Assembly (NCBI GenBank): GCA_019054805.1
Contig: JAHQIY010000003.1
Coordinates: 2,356,001-2,420,000, forward strand
Length of the DNA: 64,000 nucleotides
DNA from: Brachionus manjavacas
Taxonomy: Eukaryota > Rotifera > Eurotatoria > Ploima > Brachionidae
Direction: 5' to 3'
The position numbers were made by a program, and so were the translations under genes. Below, in pieces: positions 34,076 through 44,688 of this stretch (position 1 is the stretch's first letter; each line of letters starts with the position of its first letter). Under the pieces are notes generated by a model. It saw only the letters and a program-made list of their open reading frames with translations. It did no database searches and was not told where the DNA came from.

Positions 34076-34917
34076 ATTTCAAAATGAAATATCTTTTTTA
34101 CAATGAGTCCAAAAATTGTTCTTCAAAAATCATGTCATAGTAACTTTGTATCACCCAAATTTATTATTTGTAATAACTCTGCAATTTAATATCAATTTTT
34201 TTCTACAGTAAACTAGCGGTTTAACGAATCTTATTTGACGAAAATCTTGATTTTACGAACTAAATTAAGACAATGGAAATTCGGCAACTTATGAAAGGAA
34301 AATTATTTCTCCCTCACCTCCCAATTTTAGTTTCGGTTTATCTATCCCCCAGACTACAAAGTTGCCTTAATCTATAAAACAATGTAGTGAGCAAGTCCTG
34401 ACAGATCTTTTGGTTTAAGCTCATCTGAATCATTGAAATACTCTTAGCTATAGTCAATTGTCTTTCCCAGCATTTAATTAATGCTATAATTGTTTTAGGT
34501 GGCTTTTTAAACAAAGAAAAAAAAAGAATCTTCAATTGGCGTTTTAAACTTGCCACAAGCCGTGCATCGCCAATAAATAAATAACTTTATGCTTCCTTAT
34601 TTCTACTATGAAGATATGGCGACATAACTTCTTTATGTTTTTTGCAGTTGGGATTGCTGCATTTTCTTGGTGAAAAAACTAAGCCAAGTTCTTACAATTT
34701 TGGTAAACTTTATATTCTGTTGATTCGAACACGTGAACATTTTTATTCATGTTTCTATTGTGACTTTATGATTTATTTCGAGTTTTTTAATCTATTTTTA
34801 AGCCAAGTTCTTAAATTTTTCAAATTGCATTAAACATTATATTTTTTGGTTTTGCAATTTCATGTTTTTTTCCTGAAGTCAAATTTTACTTTTTCAAATG
34901 TTCAACATTTAGTTAAC
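33926..34917 (+). repeat. Partial third PLE unit, array end
   Basis: Matches the start of units 1 and 2 up to ttcaacatttagttaac at 34917, apart from a replaced stretch at about 34856-34876. It gives the GIY-YIG C-terminus and the PLE 3' region. Confidence 0.8.
34287..34720 (-). pseudogene. Merlin/IS1595-like transposase relic, copy 3
   Basis: Same relic as at 23286-23720, with a slightly longer A run (34517-34525). Confidence 0.5.
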
Positions 34918-35930
34918 TTTATGCTATTATTTAAAATTTTATGTTAACATTAAACTTATTTTGTTATCATGTTTGGTAGCATTTTTCCCTGATAAAATTT
35001 TTTGTTATCAACATGATAACAAAACTGGAGGTGACCAGTTTGATAACATAACCGGATAGGCCCAAATATTTGATATTACGAAATTTTGATATCAAGAAAC
35101 CTTGATTTTAAATTCATTTCCTATTAAAAAACTCTTGATACTACGAAAAGTGAAAATTTCACGTCTGAATGTAAAATTTTGTTAAAAATAATTCTGTTTA
35201 AATACTAGCATTATATGTTTTTTATTCTTAATTGTAACAAGGTTTTACTTGTTGCTCCGCTGCCAGAATAATTAAAATAAAAGAAAAAGAAATTAGTATT
35301 GATCATTTAATTGATTGATTTATTTTATTTATTAAATTGAAAAATTCTTATAAAAAAGTGATTTTAAAGAATTTTTTTCATAAATATTGATTAAATGATT
35401 TAATGAATATTTCTGTACAGTATGTTACAAAGAATTAGAATCAAATTATGATTGTTTTTTTGTTCAATATTTCGTTAACTTGGCTATTTCTCTTTCAGTC
35501 TTTGGCTGATTTTTCAAAAAATATGCAATTTGCCATCTCTGTTGATCAGTTATTTTATTTTTACCCATTTCTTCTCTGTTTTGTCAGATTTTTAGGTAGT
35601 CTTACTTTTTAAAAGCTATTATTTGAAAAAAATTCAAAGTTAACGATTTTTTTAATTACAAAAAAACAATATTTCAATTTTTTCCAACTTGATTCAACAT
35701 CCTGTACAAACAACTTGAAAGAAAAACTTGAATGAATGAATTTCAATGAATTTGAATGTTTTTTTCTTTTCTTAATTTTTTTTAATTAAAATTTATTTTA
35801 AAGTTGTAAAAAAATTAATATATAATATGTCTAAAAAAATGGATTAAGACAATTATAAAAGCAGTATATTCAAATATTAAAGTTAGTTATCGTAAGTATA
35901 TGCATGAAAATTTTACTTTTTTTCACACAT
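34918..35930. other. AT-rich sequence with small inverted repeats
   Basis: No gene. Contains the inverted pair ttttgttatcatg (about 34960) and catgataacaaaa (about 35012), a small hairpin ACTGG/CCAGT (35024-35041), and a stretch at 35068-35155 with repeated ttgatat-acgaa words. The last resembles the subterminal repeats of pogo-like transposons. Confidence 0.35.
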
Positions 35931-36277
35931 TCGGGTTTTAAATATTAAAACTCAAAAACCGGAGGGGTTTTTTCGACCCTTTTTGGTACTTCTTTTGTTT
36001 ATTGTTCCAAAAATTTTATCTTTTTTGAAAATTTTATTTTTCCATCAAAACAAAAATAAAAAAAATATTATAAATATTAAATTTTGGATCCAAAATAATT
36101 TTATATTCATGCTAATAAAAAAAAGTATACGTTAAACCCGGAGAGGGTTTTTTTGGACCCTCAATTAATATTGTCTTTTTTTTTGTAAAATAAACTAAAG
36201 ACACGGCTAATTGTGCATTTAACTTCAAACTCTACTTAATTTCAATTAATTCTTATAATTAAAAAAATTTTGAAATC

Positions 36278-36588
36278 ATGTCACAAAGAAAAGCTGCCTT
36301 AGAAGCTCTTGAACTTCTTAGAAATGCGGACGATACCCAATCAGAAGTCTCTAATGATAATGATTATGAGAATAATGATGATTATTATTTTGAAGAAGAA
36401 ATGGAGATAATAAATCTCCCTTTATCTGAAAATGACTCAGATGAAGGCTAAAAAAATGAAGAACCTGAAGAAGAAGAAGAAACTAAAATTGATAAAACTT
36501 CGAAAAATGGAACAAAATGGGTAAGATTGAATGACGGAGAAGAGACAAGTCTAAGAAAAAAGATAAGTCGAATGTATTTGAGATCATG
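36278..36588 (+). pseudogene. piggyBac transposase N-terminus
   Basis: Begins MSQRKAALEALELLRNADD, then a long acidic stretch typical of the start of piggyBac transposases, one in-frame TAA (36449), and SKNGTKWVRL. The DDD catalytic core is missing entirely. Confidence 0.55.
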
Positions 36589-36599
36589 AACTGATTGAA

Positions 36600-36833
36600 A
36601 TGGTAAATAAAACGATAGATACTCCAGTTGCTTCTAGAAAGCGCTTAGCCAGCACTGATCTTGTATCATCTCCAAAATCTGAAAAAAAAAAGTGTCAAAT
36701 CAGGTTATGTAATGGAAACGAATCGAGCTTTACTTGTGACGAATGTAAACAATTTACATGTGGTTCTTGTGTCGGGGAGAAGATTTTCAAATCTATCTGT
36801 AAAAATTGTTACGAACAAGGATTACGAATTTAG
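36600..36833 (+). pseudogene. piggyBac transposase C-terminal zinc finger
   Basis: 77 codons. A basic linker (ASRKRLAS) is followed by a cysteine-rich domain with the pairs C-x4-C, C-x2-C, C-x2-C and C-x2-C (TCDECKQFTCGSCVG, SICKNCYEQ), the C-terminal zinc-binding domain of piggyBac transposases that recognises the element ends. It follows directly on the N-terminal piece; about 450 codons of core have been lost between. Confidence 0.65.
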
Positions 36834-37203
36834 ATAAAAAATTTTTTCTTGTATTTATATCAATTTTTTTTTATGAATAATTTTAGATTTTTAATTAAAA
36901 ATAGACATATTTTTTTTTAATTATCAAAGAAAAATAAATTAAGATATATATTTTTACATTCAGTAAATATTTTATTAGATATTTTGTATAATTATGGTCA
37001 TTAATACATGTTTAAAGGCATAATTTAATTAAGGGGTTTTTTGGACCCCTTCAATTAAATGAACTTCAATTTTTAATTTCAAAAAAAAATTTTTTTATTT
37101 ACAAATAAATTAAATATAAAACGAATAAAACACATTGTATCCGATTTATTGAATTCTAAATAGTCTTAAATGTCTTCCCGTTTTTTGAAAAAAGTCAATG
37201 ATG
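36834..37203. other. AT-rich right part of the piggyBac remnant and flank
   Basis: Contains the hairpin AAGGGG-ttttttgga-CCCCTT at 37031-37052. Otherwise nothing recognised. Confidence 0.4.
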
Positions 37204-37770
37204 AAATTTTTTGTGTTCTTTTGTTAATCGTCTTACCCACTAGGCTGTTCAGTGGGTACTCATTGTATGTGATAATTCAGCATTAAAATTGCTCACTGCA
37301 CTATAGTAAGGATCAGCTTTAAGTACCACCTAACCACCTTGATAGTCAACACCCATCCAATATCCAGTAGTTCTTATATGCATTTCTGTATGGCAATCTG
37401 GAGTAACTGCAGCTCTTCTATCTGCACCAGTAACAACAGTACGAACTGTTTTTAAAGGTGGTGCAAGAGGTGCAATTAAAAATGAAAAAAATTCTCTTCT
37501 TTTTCTTATTTCTTCCGGTGAAATAAGACCTAAATTTAGGAGCCGTTCAGCGTAACTTAGATCTTTCATTTAAGGAACCATTCTTGGTACTCTTTCTTGT
37601 AGCTTTTCAATTTTTTCATTTCCTTTTTATTTAGAGAGTTCCAAACCGGAGCAGCAAATTCAAGATGAGGTCTTACAAATGTTGTGAATAGTAATTTAAT
37701 TTTAGGTTCATGTACGCCATAGAACAAGTTTTATTGATATGTTCACTCCATTTTTCTGATTTTTTTATTT
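37204..37770 (-). pseudogene. LINE RT C-terminus joined to unknown coding sequence
   Basis: On the minus strand 37760-37480 reads, with two frameshifts, EKWSEHINKTCSMAYM, FVRPHLEFAAPVWNS, then MKDLSYAERLLNLGL and EEIRKRREFF. This is the thumb and C-terminal region of a CR1/Jockey-like LINE RT. Past about 37470 the frame continues into sequence unlike any LINE (TVRTVVTGADRRAAVTPDCH, MHIRTTGYWMGVDYQGG and, in another frame, LKADPYYSAVSNFNAEL). That part has normal-looking protein composition but I do not recognise it. Confidence 0.6.
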
Positions 37771-39826
37771 AGAGTGGAAAATTTTATCAATAAAATACAA
37801 AAAAAAAAACTAAAATTAATTATTTTTTAAAAAAATAATTGTAATTTAGTAAAATTTGTTTAGTTTAATTTAGTTCAGTGTTTATTTTCTTTAAATTTTA
37901 AAAATAAATAAAGAAATTTTAAAACTTTTTGTTTTATTTAAAAATGCTTTCCAGTCATTTTGTATGGAAATTTCGAAATAACGAAATTTTAGTTTCAATT
38001 TCTAGCATTTTTTAGACCAAAAACGTCGGAAAGAAAAATGACCAGATGTGTTCATCTTAAATTCAACTGAATAAATAAAAATCAATATACTAAGTGAATA
38101 TAAAATTATTATATTGACCATATATTTACCAACAATGCACACCACTGAATTTTATTAAATTCTGAATATTTCAATTTTTTTACGTGTAGAGAAATTTTAT
38201 AATAACTTAATAGCTCTCAAATCGCGTTTTCTATATTTATTAGAGCAACAGATTTTCATGTTGTTTAAAAGATTTCTTTCAGAAACACAAGCAAAATAAT
38301 CATTCAAACAGCTCAATAATATGATGCTGTTGAAGTTTTATTAAAAAATCAAATTTAGATTTACTTGAATATAAAAAGAAATGTTTTTTAATTTATACAT
38401 TTCAATTTATTAAAAAAATCTGCTATAAGCTTAATTTTGATTTTCTTATTCTTTAGATAATTTTTAAAATTAAAAAAAAAAATAATGAAAGATGAGATTT
38501 CTATAACACGCACGCACAATGGAAACGAGTTAGTATTCACTTGAATTGTTTGGTTTTTAACACAAATTCAACTATAATTATTAGTTTCATATTCTTAACT
38601 GTAAAATCATACATTTGCTTAACTCAAACACTTTTAGGCATAAATTTTTATTTTTTTTCTAATTCAAATGTTGAATTTTTAGTTTATAATATTAAATCAA
38701 AAAAATAAAATTATAACTATGAAATCTTTCACATGGGTTGCCCCTTCTAGGAAAGATGCATTATTTCGTATCAAGAAATATTGCTTTATTTTTTTTTCAC
38801 ATTTGTTCTTTAACTTAAAAAAATTCTACTTTATTTAAAAAAAAATAGAACAAATACAAAGAAATATGATTTTAATAAAATTTATTATTATAAAAAGAGT
38901 TACATTTGAACATCATCTATCATTACCAAACATTCTTTTTATGTTTTTTGTTTCTTATTCATGCTGTTCCTATTTTTATTTTTTTGTCTATTTTTTTTAC
39001 AGATAAATATCGAATGGAAATTAATTTTTTAAATTTTCTTATCGATAATTAATTAAAATTAAATAATCATTTTATTTTATTGATCGTAAGTTAAAAGAAT
39101 TAAAGTTCGCGCGATGCAAAACTTCCACACTATCTCCAGATATGGATTTCGACCTCATTTTTGGATTCTACGTATATGAAAACCTATGTTTAGCCAAAAT
39201 TTTAGGGGGGTCAAAAAAATTTTTTTTTGTCTAGGGGGGTCTGAATCTTTACAGCCTTATATAAAGTATACCTTATTTAAGCTTTTTTATCTCAGAATTT
39301 AATCAATCGAATCTACTCGATCGACACATTTTCTGATAGAGAATTAAATGCTCTATATTCTGAGCTGGTTATCTAGAAAAAAAAAATTGAAAATTTTTTC
39401 GGAAAAAAATCGGAAAAATTTAACTTTTTCGGGATCTACTTTTTTGCAAACCCCTTAACCTATATATTTTTAAAAAATTCTGAAACTAGACAAAATTCTG
39501 AACAAAATGATGGTTTTATTTTTTTTATTTATTTAGTTCAAAAATTTTTATAAACGCTCAAAAAGAGTCCATTTTTTGAAAAAAAAATTTTTTTTAAAAA
39601 ATGAGAAATCAATTATAAATTCTAATTTTTTCTTTGACTGCTTTTGGTTAGATTTTCCTCTTTAATTTCCCAAATGAAAATCGCATGCTTCAGCTGGAAA
39701 GGAATCCAATAATTCTTGACATTGTTGAACCTAAAGCAATTCTTGGAATGATGTCAGTAAATTATTAAAAAGGGTTAGAAATTATTTGTTTTAAAAATAT
39801 TATTAAATATTTAAAAATATATCTGA
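37771..39826. other. Long AT-rich tract
   Basis: No gene readable on either strand. A slightly less AT-rich island lies at 39108-39260 (ttcgcgcgatgcaaaacttc... with two aggggggtc words); it may be the edge of an old transposon but has no partner here. Confidence 0.4.
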
Positions 39827-40100
39827 TGATGAGTTTAAGAGTTACCGATCTGAAAAACTCACGAATTTTGATCATTTTGTAAATTCATTTAATAAATGGT
39901 GTGTTGATAGAGAGAATTGCTAAGATTAAGAAAAGGCTAAACGCAAATGTCCTTGTGTTATAAAAGAGTAAATATGCAAGCATTTTGTTGGTAAAGCTAT
40001 TAGATTAAAGGAAGTCAATCCTCCATTTATAGCTAAATCGGTTCCCATCAGACAAAAAATAACGAGAGGAAACCCCTTCACTAGCAAAAAAAAGAACTGA
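39827..40100 (+). pseudogene. MULE-type transposase tail with SWIM zinc finger
   Basis: Reads DEFKSYRSEKLTNFDHFVNS, then a decayed stretch, then KCPCVIKE, stop, ICKHFVGKAIRLKEVNPP and SVPIRQKITRGNPFTSKKKN, ending at a TGA. C-x-C...C-x-H is the SWIM finger (39948-39982), and the basic tail after it is the usual C-terminus of Mutator-like (MULE) transposases. The catalytic domain is absent and the remaining part has at least two stops. Confidence 0.65.
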
Positions 40101-41140
40101 TTAGAGAATAATTTTTTATTTATTTATTTATTAACTATAATGGTATTCATTAATAACTTTTGTAACACTCAATTATTTGATAATTTTTGTGATAATCAAT
40201 AATAAATTTTCTAATAGTCATTAATAGTTATTATGGACTCATTTTTAATTTCTATTATAATAATTTTGACAAAAAAAATTTAATTTTCAAATATTTAATA
40301 ATAATCCATTAAAAAGCAATTGAAGGAAATTTTTTAACTCTAATTTTTTAAAAGATAAAGTTAATTAAAACTTATCTAAAATGGTGCATTTTTTCATCTT
40401 TTAATAAAGATTTTCATCTTATTTTGAAAGAGCTTGTTCGATGTTTCAAATTTATTTAAATAGAATATAATAATTTGGAGTTACTTTTCCAATTTATTTC
40501 ATTGAAATTAAATCAATTTATTTATTGTCTTGTAAAAATTTTAAAATTTTATTTTTTTTATAAAAGTAAGAAGATAAATTTTTTTTTAAACTTAAGAAAA
40601 TAATAAGTAAAAATTTTTTTTAGTAAAAATATTCAACAGTCTTTTGGAAAAAATCGATTTCAATCTAAAAACATGGGACTCTAAATTTTTAGAAAATTAG
40701 CTAAAAAATTGAATTTATTTATTAATTCAATTAACGCCAATTCTGGCGATGTTTAATAAAAAATAGTTGTCTTTTCTATTAATTTTTTTTGTACAAGTGC
40801 TTTTTTTGTAACTTTTATTAGTAGAGTGGCATATTATTCAGAAATTAAGTATTAATGATATAGAAAAAAAATGAACTGAAAAAATTATAATTTAAAATTA
40901 ATTTTTCGACAACTCTCAGTTGTCACAACACAAGAGCGCTTTAAAATATCTGGTTATAAATAGCTGATGGTAAATTTCCTAAATAAAGCGTTGTTGACAA
41001 AAAATATGAAGAGCTAAGGCTGACATTGAGATATATAGCGCAAAATATCTTTTCACAAAAAATACCTTTTTATCTAAATCTAAGTTTAAATATTTTATTA
41101 AAAAAAGCATCCTCACTTTATTTAATCGAAAATTTACTAA
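40101..41140. other. AT-rich tract, nothing recognised
   Basis: Poly-A/T tracts and low-complexity sequence only. Confidence 0.45.
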
Positions 41141-41142
41141 TA

Positions 41143-41254
41143 CAGTACATCTCTAAACAAACTTAATAATGTTTCGAAACAATGCTTAAACAGGGTTTAT
41201 GAGCGGCTTTAAAACCGCTTAAGCAGTCTGTTGAATTTGTTTAGAAATGTACTG
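41143..41254. mobile_element. 112-bp Tc1/mariner-type MITE
   Basis: Terminal inverted repeats CAGTACATCTCTAAACAAA and its near-perfect reverse complement at the right end (one mismatch in the outer 19-20 bases), flanked by TA on each side (41141-41142, 41255-41256). TA targets and a CAGT start fit the Tc1/mariner/pogo group. The centre holds a second hairpin (AGCGG...CCGCT). There is no coding capacity. Confidence 0.75.
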
Positions 41255-41256
41255 TA

Positions 41257-41335
41257 AGAGGGCTGAAAAGAGAGATCGAACAGCTCGAAACTGCCCTGGA
41301 GTTTTACTCCTAAATTATTTTAAAAAAAAGGATTA
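41257..41335 (+). repeat. LINE 3' end with hairpin GGAGT-TTT-ACTCC
   Basis: Matches, in the same transcription sense, the minus-strand LINE end at 63344-63430 (gagggctgaaaagag...ctgccctggagt). The hairpin is at 41298-41310 and an A-rich tail follows. This is a 5'-truncated insertion of the LINE family whose ORF2 end is at the right edge of the window. Confidence 0.65.
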
Positions 41336-41605
41336 ATGATGAAATGTATGCTCCGAAAATTAATATGGTTTCTACATCCTCAATCAAGATTTTGGAAAAA
41401 TAAAAATAGTTTATTTAAAACCAAACGTTTAGCGGTTGAACTAAATGGAAAAAAAAAAAGTTTATTACAACCACTTTAAATAAATTTAATATCTTGTAAA
41501 CAAAGTAACTTTATATTATTTAAAAGATGTCGTTTTTAGATATTGAGAGTTAATTGTCAAAGCTTTATTTATCTTTTTAAACTTTTATTTTAAATAAATA
41601 AATAA

Positions 41606-42285
41606 ATGAACGAGCCGGCTACTACTTTTGAAGTAATTGGTACTTTCTTTGACTCGTTCGGCTCAGTGTTTAAGATCTTTAAGGAAGTAATCCGGTGCAA
41701 ACCAAATATCCAGAAGGAAAAAGTCAAAGGTGCACTCACTCTAGAAAATAGACTCATTATAACCACAGACGATAGGGACACACACAATGCCCTTGAATCA
41801 TGGCCCACTGATGCGTTCTCAGGTCTTATCAAGACGATAACTTCTAAGGAACAGCATTTCTCCTCTCAAAAACAATCCTCTACTTCTTTCTCAATAATTA
41901 TCAGAAATTTTGATATAAGGGAGAACCTAAATGATCAAGACCTCGTTAATCAGCAATCAGGTCAGGGTCTATGCTCATGGTCAAAAATCATTAGTAAGAA
42001 AAGTGGGCAGATACTAAAATAGTGAAAGCAACTGTCAAAGACAAGAAGACTTTATCTCATGTTTTAAATTTTGGAGTGGTTATTGGTTTTAACTCTCATA
42101 AGGTAGAACATTTTAGAAACTTCTTGCAGTGCCACAAAAGCCTAAAATATGGTCACAAAGTCAGCGAATGTAGGGGTTTCCAGAAATGTCTTAAATGTAG
42201 TGGCGTCCACTCATACAAAGAATGTCAAGAGACCACTCTAAAATGCTCAAATTGTAAAGGTTCCCATGCGGCCTTCTGCAGGTAG
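41606..42285 (+). pseudogene. LINE ORF1 (gag-like) protein with zinc knuckles
   Basis: Two frames joined by a frameshift at about 42020. The first (41606-42022) is an RNA-binding-like domain (FSIIIRNFDIRENLNDQDL). The second (42022-42285) has SHVLNFGVVIGFNSHKVEHF followed by three CCHC-type knuckles (QCHKSLKYGHKVSEC, KCLKCSGVHSYKEC, KCSNCKGSHAAFC). This is the layout of Jockey-group LINE ORF1 proteins, which coat the element RNA. Confidence 0.75.
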
Positions 42286-42740
42286 GGGCACGATCTGCAG
42301 AAGGAACAATCAGAATGACCAAGTGAAGGATTCCATTCCCAACCACTCACTTGACACGCTAAATTTTCAAAAGATGATTGTTGACTCTATCTTTTCCACA
42401 CTAAAAGATTATCAAAATCAGAAAGTTCTTAATCCTTCAATCTTTTTCTTTAGTCTCGTAACTACCCTCCTCCCTATTACCCCGACTCTTTTGGAGGAGG
42501 AGTCGCTCACTTAATAAAATAAACAAACAATCTAATAAAACCACAAGAAAGAAATTTTGATTAACTTATTATCTTAGGGGATCTTAACCTACATCATCCT
42601 CACTTGCATTCATTGATTTTTTAAATTTGAACAAAAGTTAAATAAGACAATCATCTATCTAGTACTTTCAACAACTTAACTTTTTAGTTAAGTTTTTAGG
42701 GCTCCATAAATATTTTATCTTGTAACCCACTAAAAAAAAA
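42286..42740 (+). pseudogene. LINE ORF1 tail, endonuclease scrap and 3' end
   Basis: After the knuckles, ORF1 sequence continues in another frame to about 42514. At about 42560-42600 the reading ILGDLNLHHPHLHS is a short piece of the APE-type endonuclease of ORF2 (GD-N-HHP block). Then a T-rich 3' UTR and an A-rich tail at 42731 follow. Nearly all of ORF2 is deleted. Confidence 0.6.
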
Positions 42741-43255
42741 AACAAAAAATAAGAAAAATACAAATAATTAATAATTTAAAAGAAAAAAAAAATACATAAA
42801 AAATACATAAAAAAATTTAAAAAATTAATCATAAATCTAAATTTTTCATTAGTTGATTAAAATTTAATTATCCTTGTATTTAAATTTACATTTAAAATTT
42901 TTTTTAAACAGATTATATTTATAGTTGTATTAAATTGATTTAAAAAAACTATTAATAACTTTTCAGATGCCTTAGATAAGTTGTACAAACTGTAAATACC
43001 ATATAATTTAGCTAGTTTTACCCATTAATATCATTAACAAATTAATCCACATTACAAAATATAAAAAAAAAACAATAAAAGACAAATTCAGAAAAAATAA
43101 AAAAAAATTTTTCTTTTTTTTATCCATATCTTCTCTCTTTCCTCTCTCCTCTTTGTATCAAAAAAAATGTAGGTTGTATGAGGTCTCGCTTAGGAACAAC
43201 CTTGAGAGATCATCTCTCTAAAATTATCTATCTATCAATCTTTGAGCCGGATACC
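42741..43255. other. AT-rich sequence with a possible LINE tail at 43190-43235
   Basis: A-rich runs. At 43190-43235 a less AT-rich segment ends in atctatctatc, possibly the tail of another repeat. Confidence 0.35.
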
Positions 43256-43690
43256 ATGGAAAAGTATATTCAACTTTGTATCACCCAATAATTGGCGTGA
43301 CTGCTTTCTTTAAATTTTTTTAGTCCTTTAAATATTTTGTTTATTTCTTTCTGTATGACTGGTTTTAATTTTTTTTTTATTTGGTCTTTCTAGAAAACTG
43401 CACAAGTCGTCAGCATAAATAACCTTATTTTCTTTCAATGTTCCACTAAGGTCAGAGAAATATATTAAAAGGAGTGCTGGTGATAAGATGCAGTCTTCTC
43501 AGTGGAACACATGACTTGATGGCATCATTTTTAGAAAAGACCTCTTGATATTTTATATTGAATTTGCGACTTGTTATGAAGTTACTGATGCAGTTCATTA
43601 GATAAATCCACTGCATCAGTATTAATCCATCATGCCATACCCGACCAAATGCTTTTTCAATAAAAAAAATTATGATTCTTCACATATTTT
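43256..43690 (-). pseudogene. LINE RT palm fragment with YADD
   Basis: On the minus strand: IEKAFGRVWHDGLILMQ (motif A region, about 43672-43626), then, with frameshifts, DCILSPALLLIYFSDLSG (motif B region) and VIYADDLCSFLERP (motif C, YADD at 43406-43417), ending with LLGDTKLNIL. This is a Jockey/I-type LINE RT. The motif A aspartate is altered to glutamate in the reading I obtain. Confidence 0.7.
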
Positions 43691-43986
43691 TGACTTTTTG
43701 CATGGCTTAATACGGGCCTCTAAAAATTACTCAATTTTAGAAAAATACCTAAAAATCAAAGTAGTTTTAAAACAATGATTTTTTGAATTTGATTTTTTTT
43801 TAAATTACAAAAATATTTTTTATTTTTAATTAAATGTTCTTTAATCAGTGTTTTGACTATAGAATTTAGAATAAGAAATTTTATATTAAGAAACAATTTT
43901 AATTTTTTTGTTTTGGTTGAGTTCAATTTTATAAATAAAAAATTATTTACATTTTTCTAATTTTTTCTTTTTCGGTTCTAATTTTT

Positions 43987-44688
43987 TATAATATTTTTAA
44001 ATAATGATAATATGCAAATTAAAAACCAAAATACTGAATTAGGAACAAAATAAAAACATTTTAGTTTTTTTTGTAATTAATGTCAATTACATTTAAATTG
44101 ATCACTATTTTAATTTATTAATACATAATGGATTGAAAAGAAACTCTTGTAAAATCAAAAAAATTTAAATTTTTTATTAATCAATCCTATAATGTTCAAA
44201 AAAATAGCCACTTTGAATTTTTTTTATCTTTATTGTTTTGTTTTTCAAATTAACACTTTTGATTTTACTTTGATATAAACCAATGTAGCCTTATCTCTAG
44301 TTCGATATAGTTAATCGAATAAATAAATAAATCTATAAAATAACTCGCGAATTTAAAAAAAATGCCTGTAATAGAAGAAATTCCTTATAACATATCTCAA
44401 GATTAGGCCTTTGGAGCTAAAACTAAAGGAAAAACTAGAGGAAAAGATAAAGTTATCTTCCTTTCTGTAGTTTTCGCTCCTTGGAGGATGCTAAAAAATG
44501 CCACGATAGAGAATTTGATTTTTTTGTCCTTAAAAAATATATTTTGTTATTATTTTTATTTTTTTGTTCTATTCAGATAATTAGTACTATATATTTCAAA
44601 AAAAAAGTAATGAATAAAAAATTTTGTTCCAAATTCAGTATTTTAGTTTTTTTTTACATAAAATAAACCCAGGTAATAATTATATGCC
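43987..44688 (+). mobile_element. Small TIR transposon X, copy X1
   Basis: About 700 bases, almost identical in inverted orientation to 55285-55991. Both ends carry related words: ATAATATT...AAAACCAAAATACTGAATTA and, reversed, ATAATTATT...AAAACTAAAATACTGAATTT. They form imperfect terminal inverted repeats of about 60 bases. Inside is a decayed start of a protein (MPVIEEIPYN, stop, AFGAKTKGKTRGKDKVIF, then in another frame SLEDAKKCHDREFDF). I take this as the N-terminus of a deleted transposase, possibly of MULE type. The left end is worn. Confidence 0.6.

Larger units (their letters stand above)
11958..34917 (+). repeat. Tandem array: two 11-kb units plus a partial third
   Basis: The sequence starting aatttattcaattttaaag at 11958 recurs at 22930 and 33926. 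This gives unit 1 (11958-22929, 10,972 bases), unit 2 (22930-33925, 10,996 bases) and a partial unit 3 (33926-34917). Each full unit contains PLE sequence of about 3.4 kb, interrupted at one point by a 7.5-kb Gypsy element with the same TATT target duplication. The array starts inside the C-terminal coding end of the PLE and finishes in its 3' region. This is the usual head-to-tail layout of Penelope-like elements, with a partial copy acting as a pseudo-LTR. Unit differences are few: single bases, small indels in A or T runs, and about 54 bases at 23112-23165 absent from the first copy. The Gypsy was therefore present before the unit was duplicated. Confidence 0.9.
36132..37058 (+). mobile_element. 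Internally deleted piggyBac element (ends approximate)
   Basis: The two ends of a piggyBac transposase are brought together here, between TTAA sites at 36132-36135 and 37055-37058 that lie beside hairpins GAGGG-loop-CCCTC and GGGG-loop-CCCC. piggyBac uses TTAA targets, but the terminal repeats do not match well as inverted copies, so the ends are approximate. A third similar hairpin lies outside at 35962. Confidence 0.5.

Noticed and set aside
11958-34917. Telomeric Athena-type (endonuclease-lacking) PLE array
   Set aside because: A GIY-YIG domain is readable in both units and no telomere-like short repeats are seen at the junctions.
44481-44666. 61-codon frame as a real gene (also at 55308-55493)
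   Set aside because: Only the first dozen codons resemble protein; the rest is A/T-rich sequence of transposon X, and the pair is identical because the element is duplicated.
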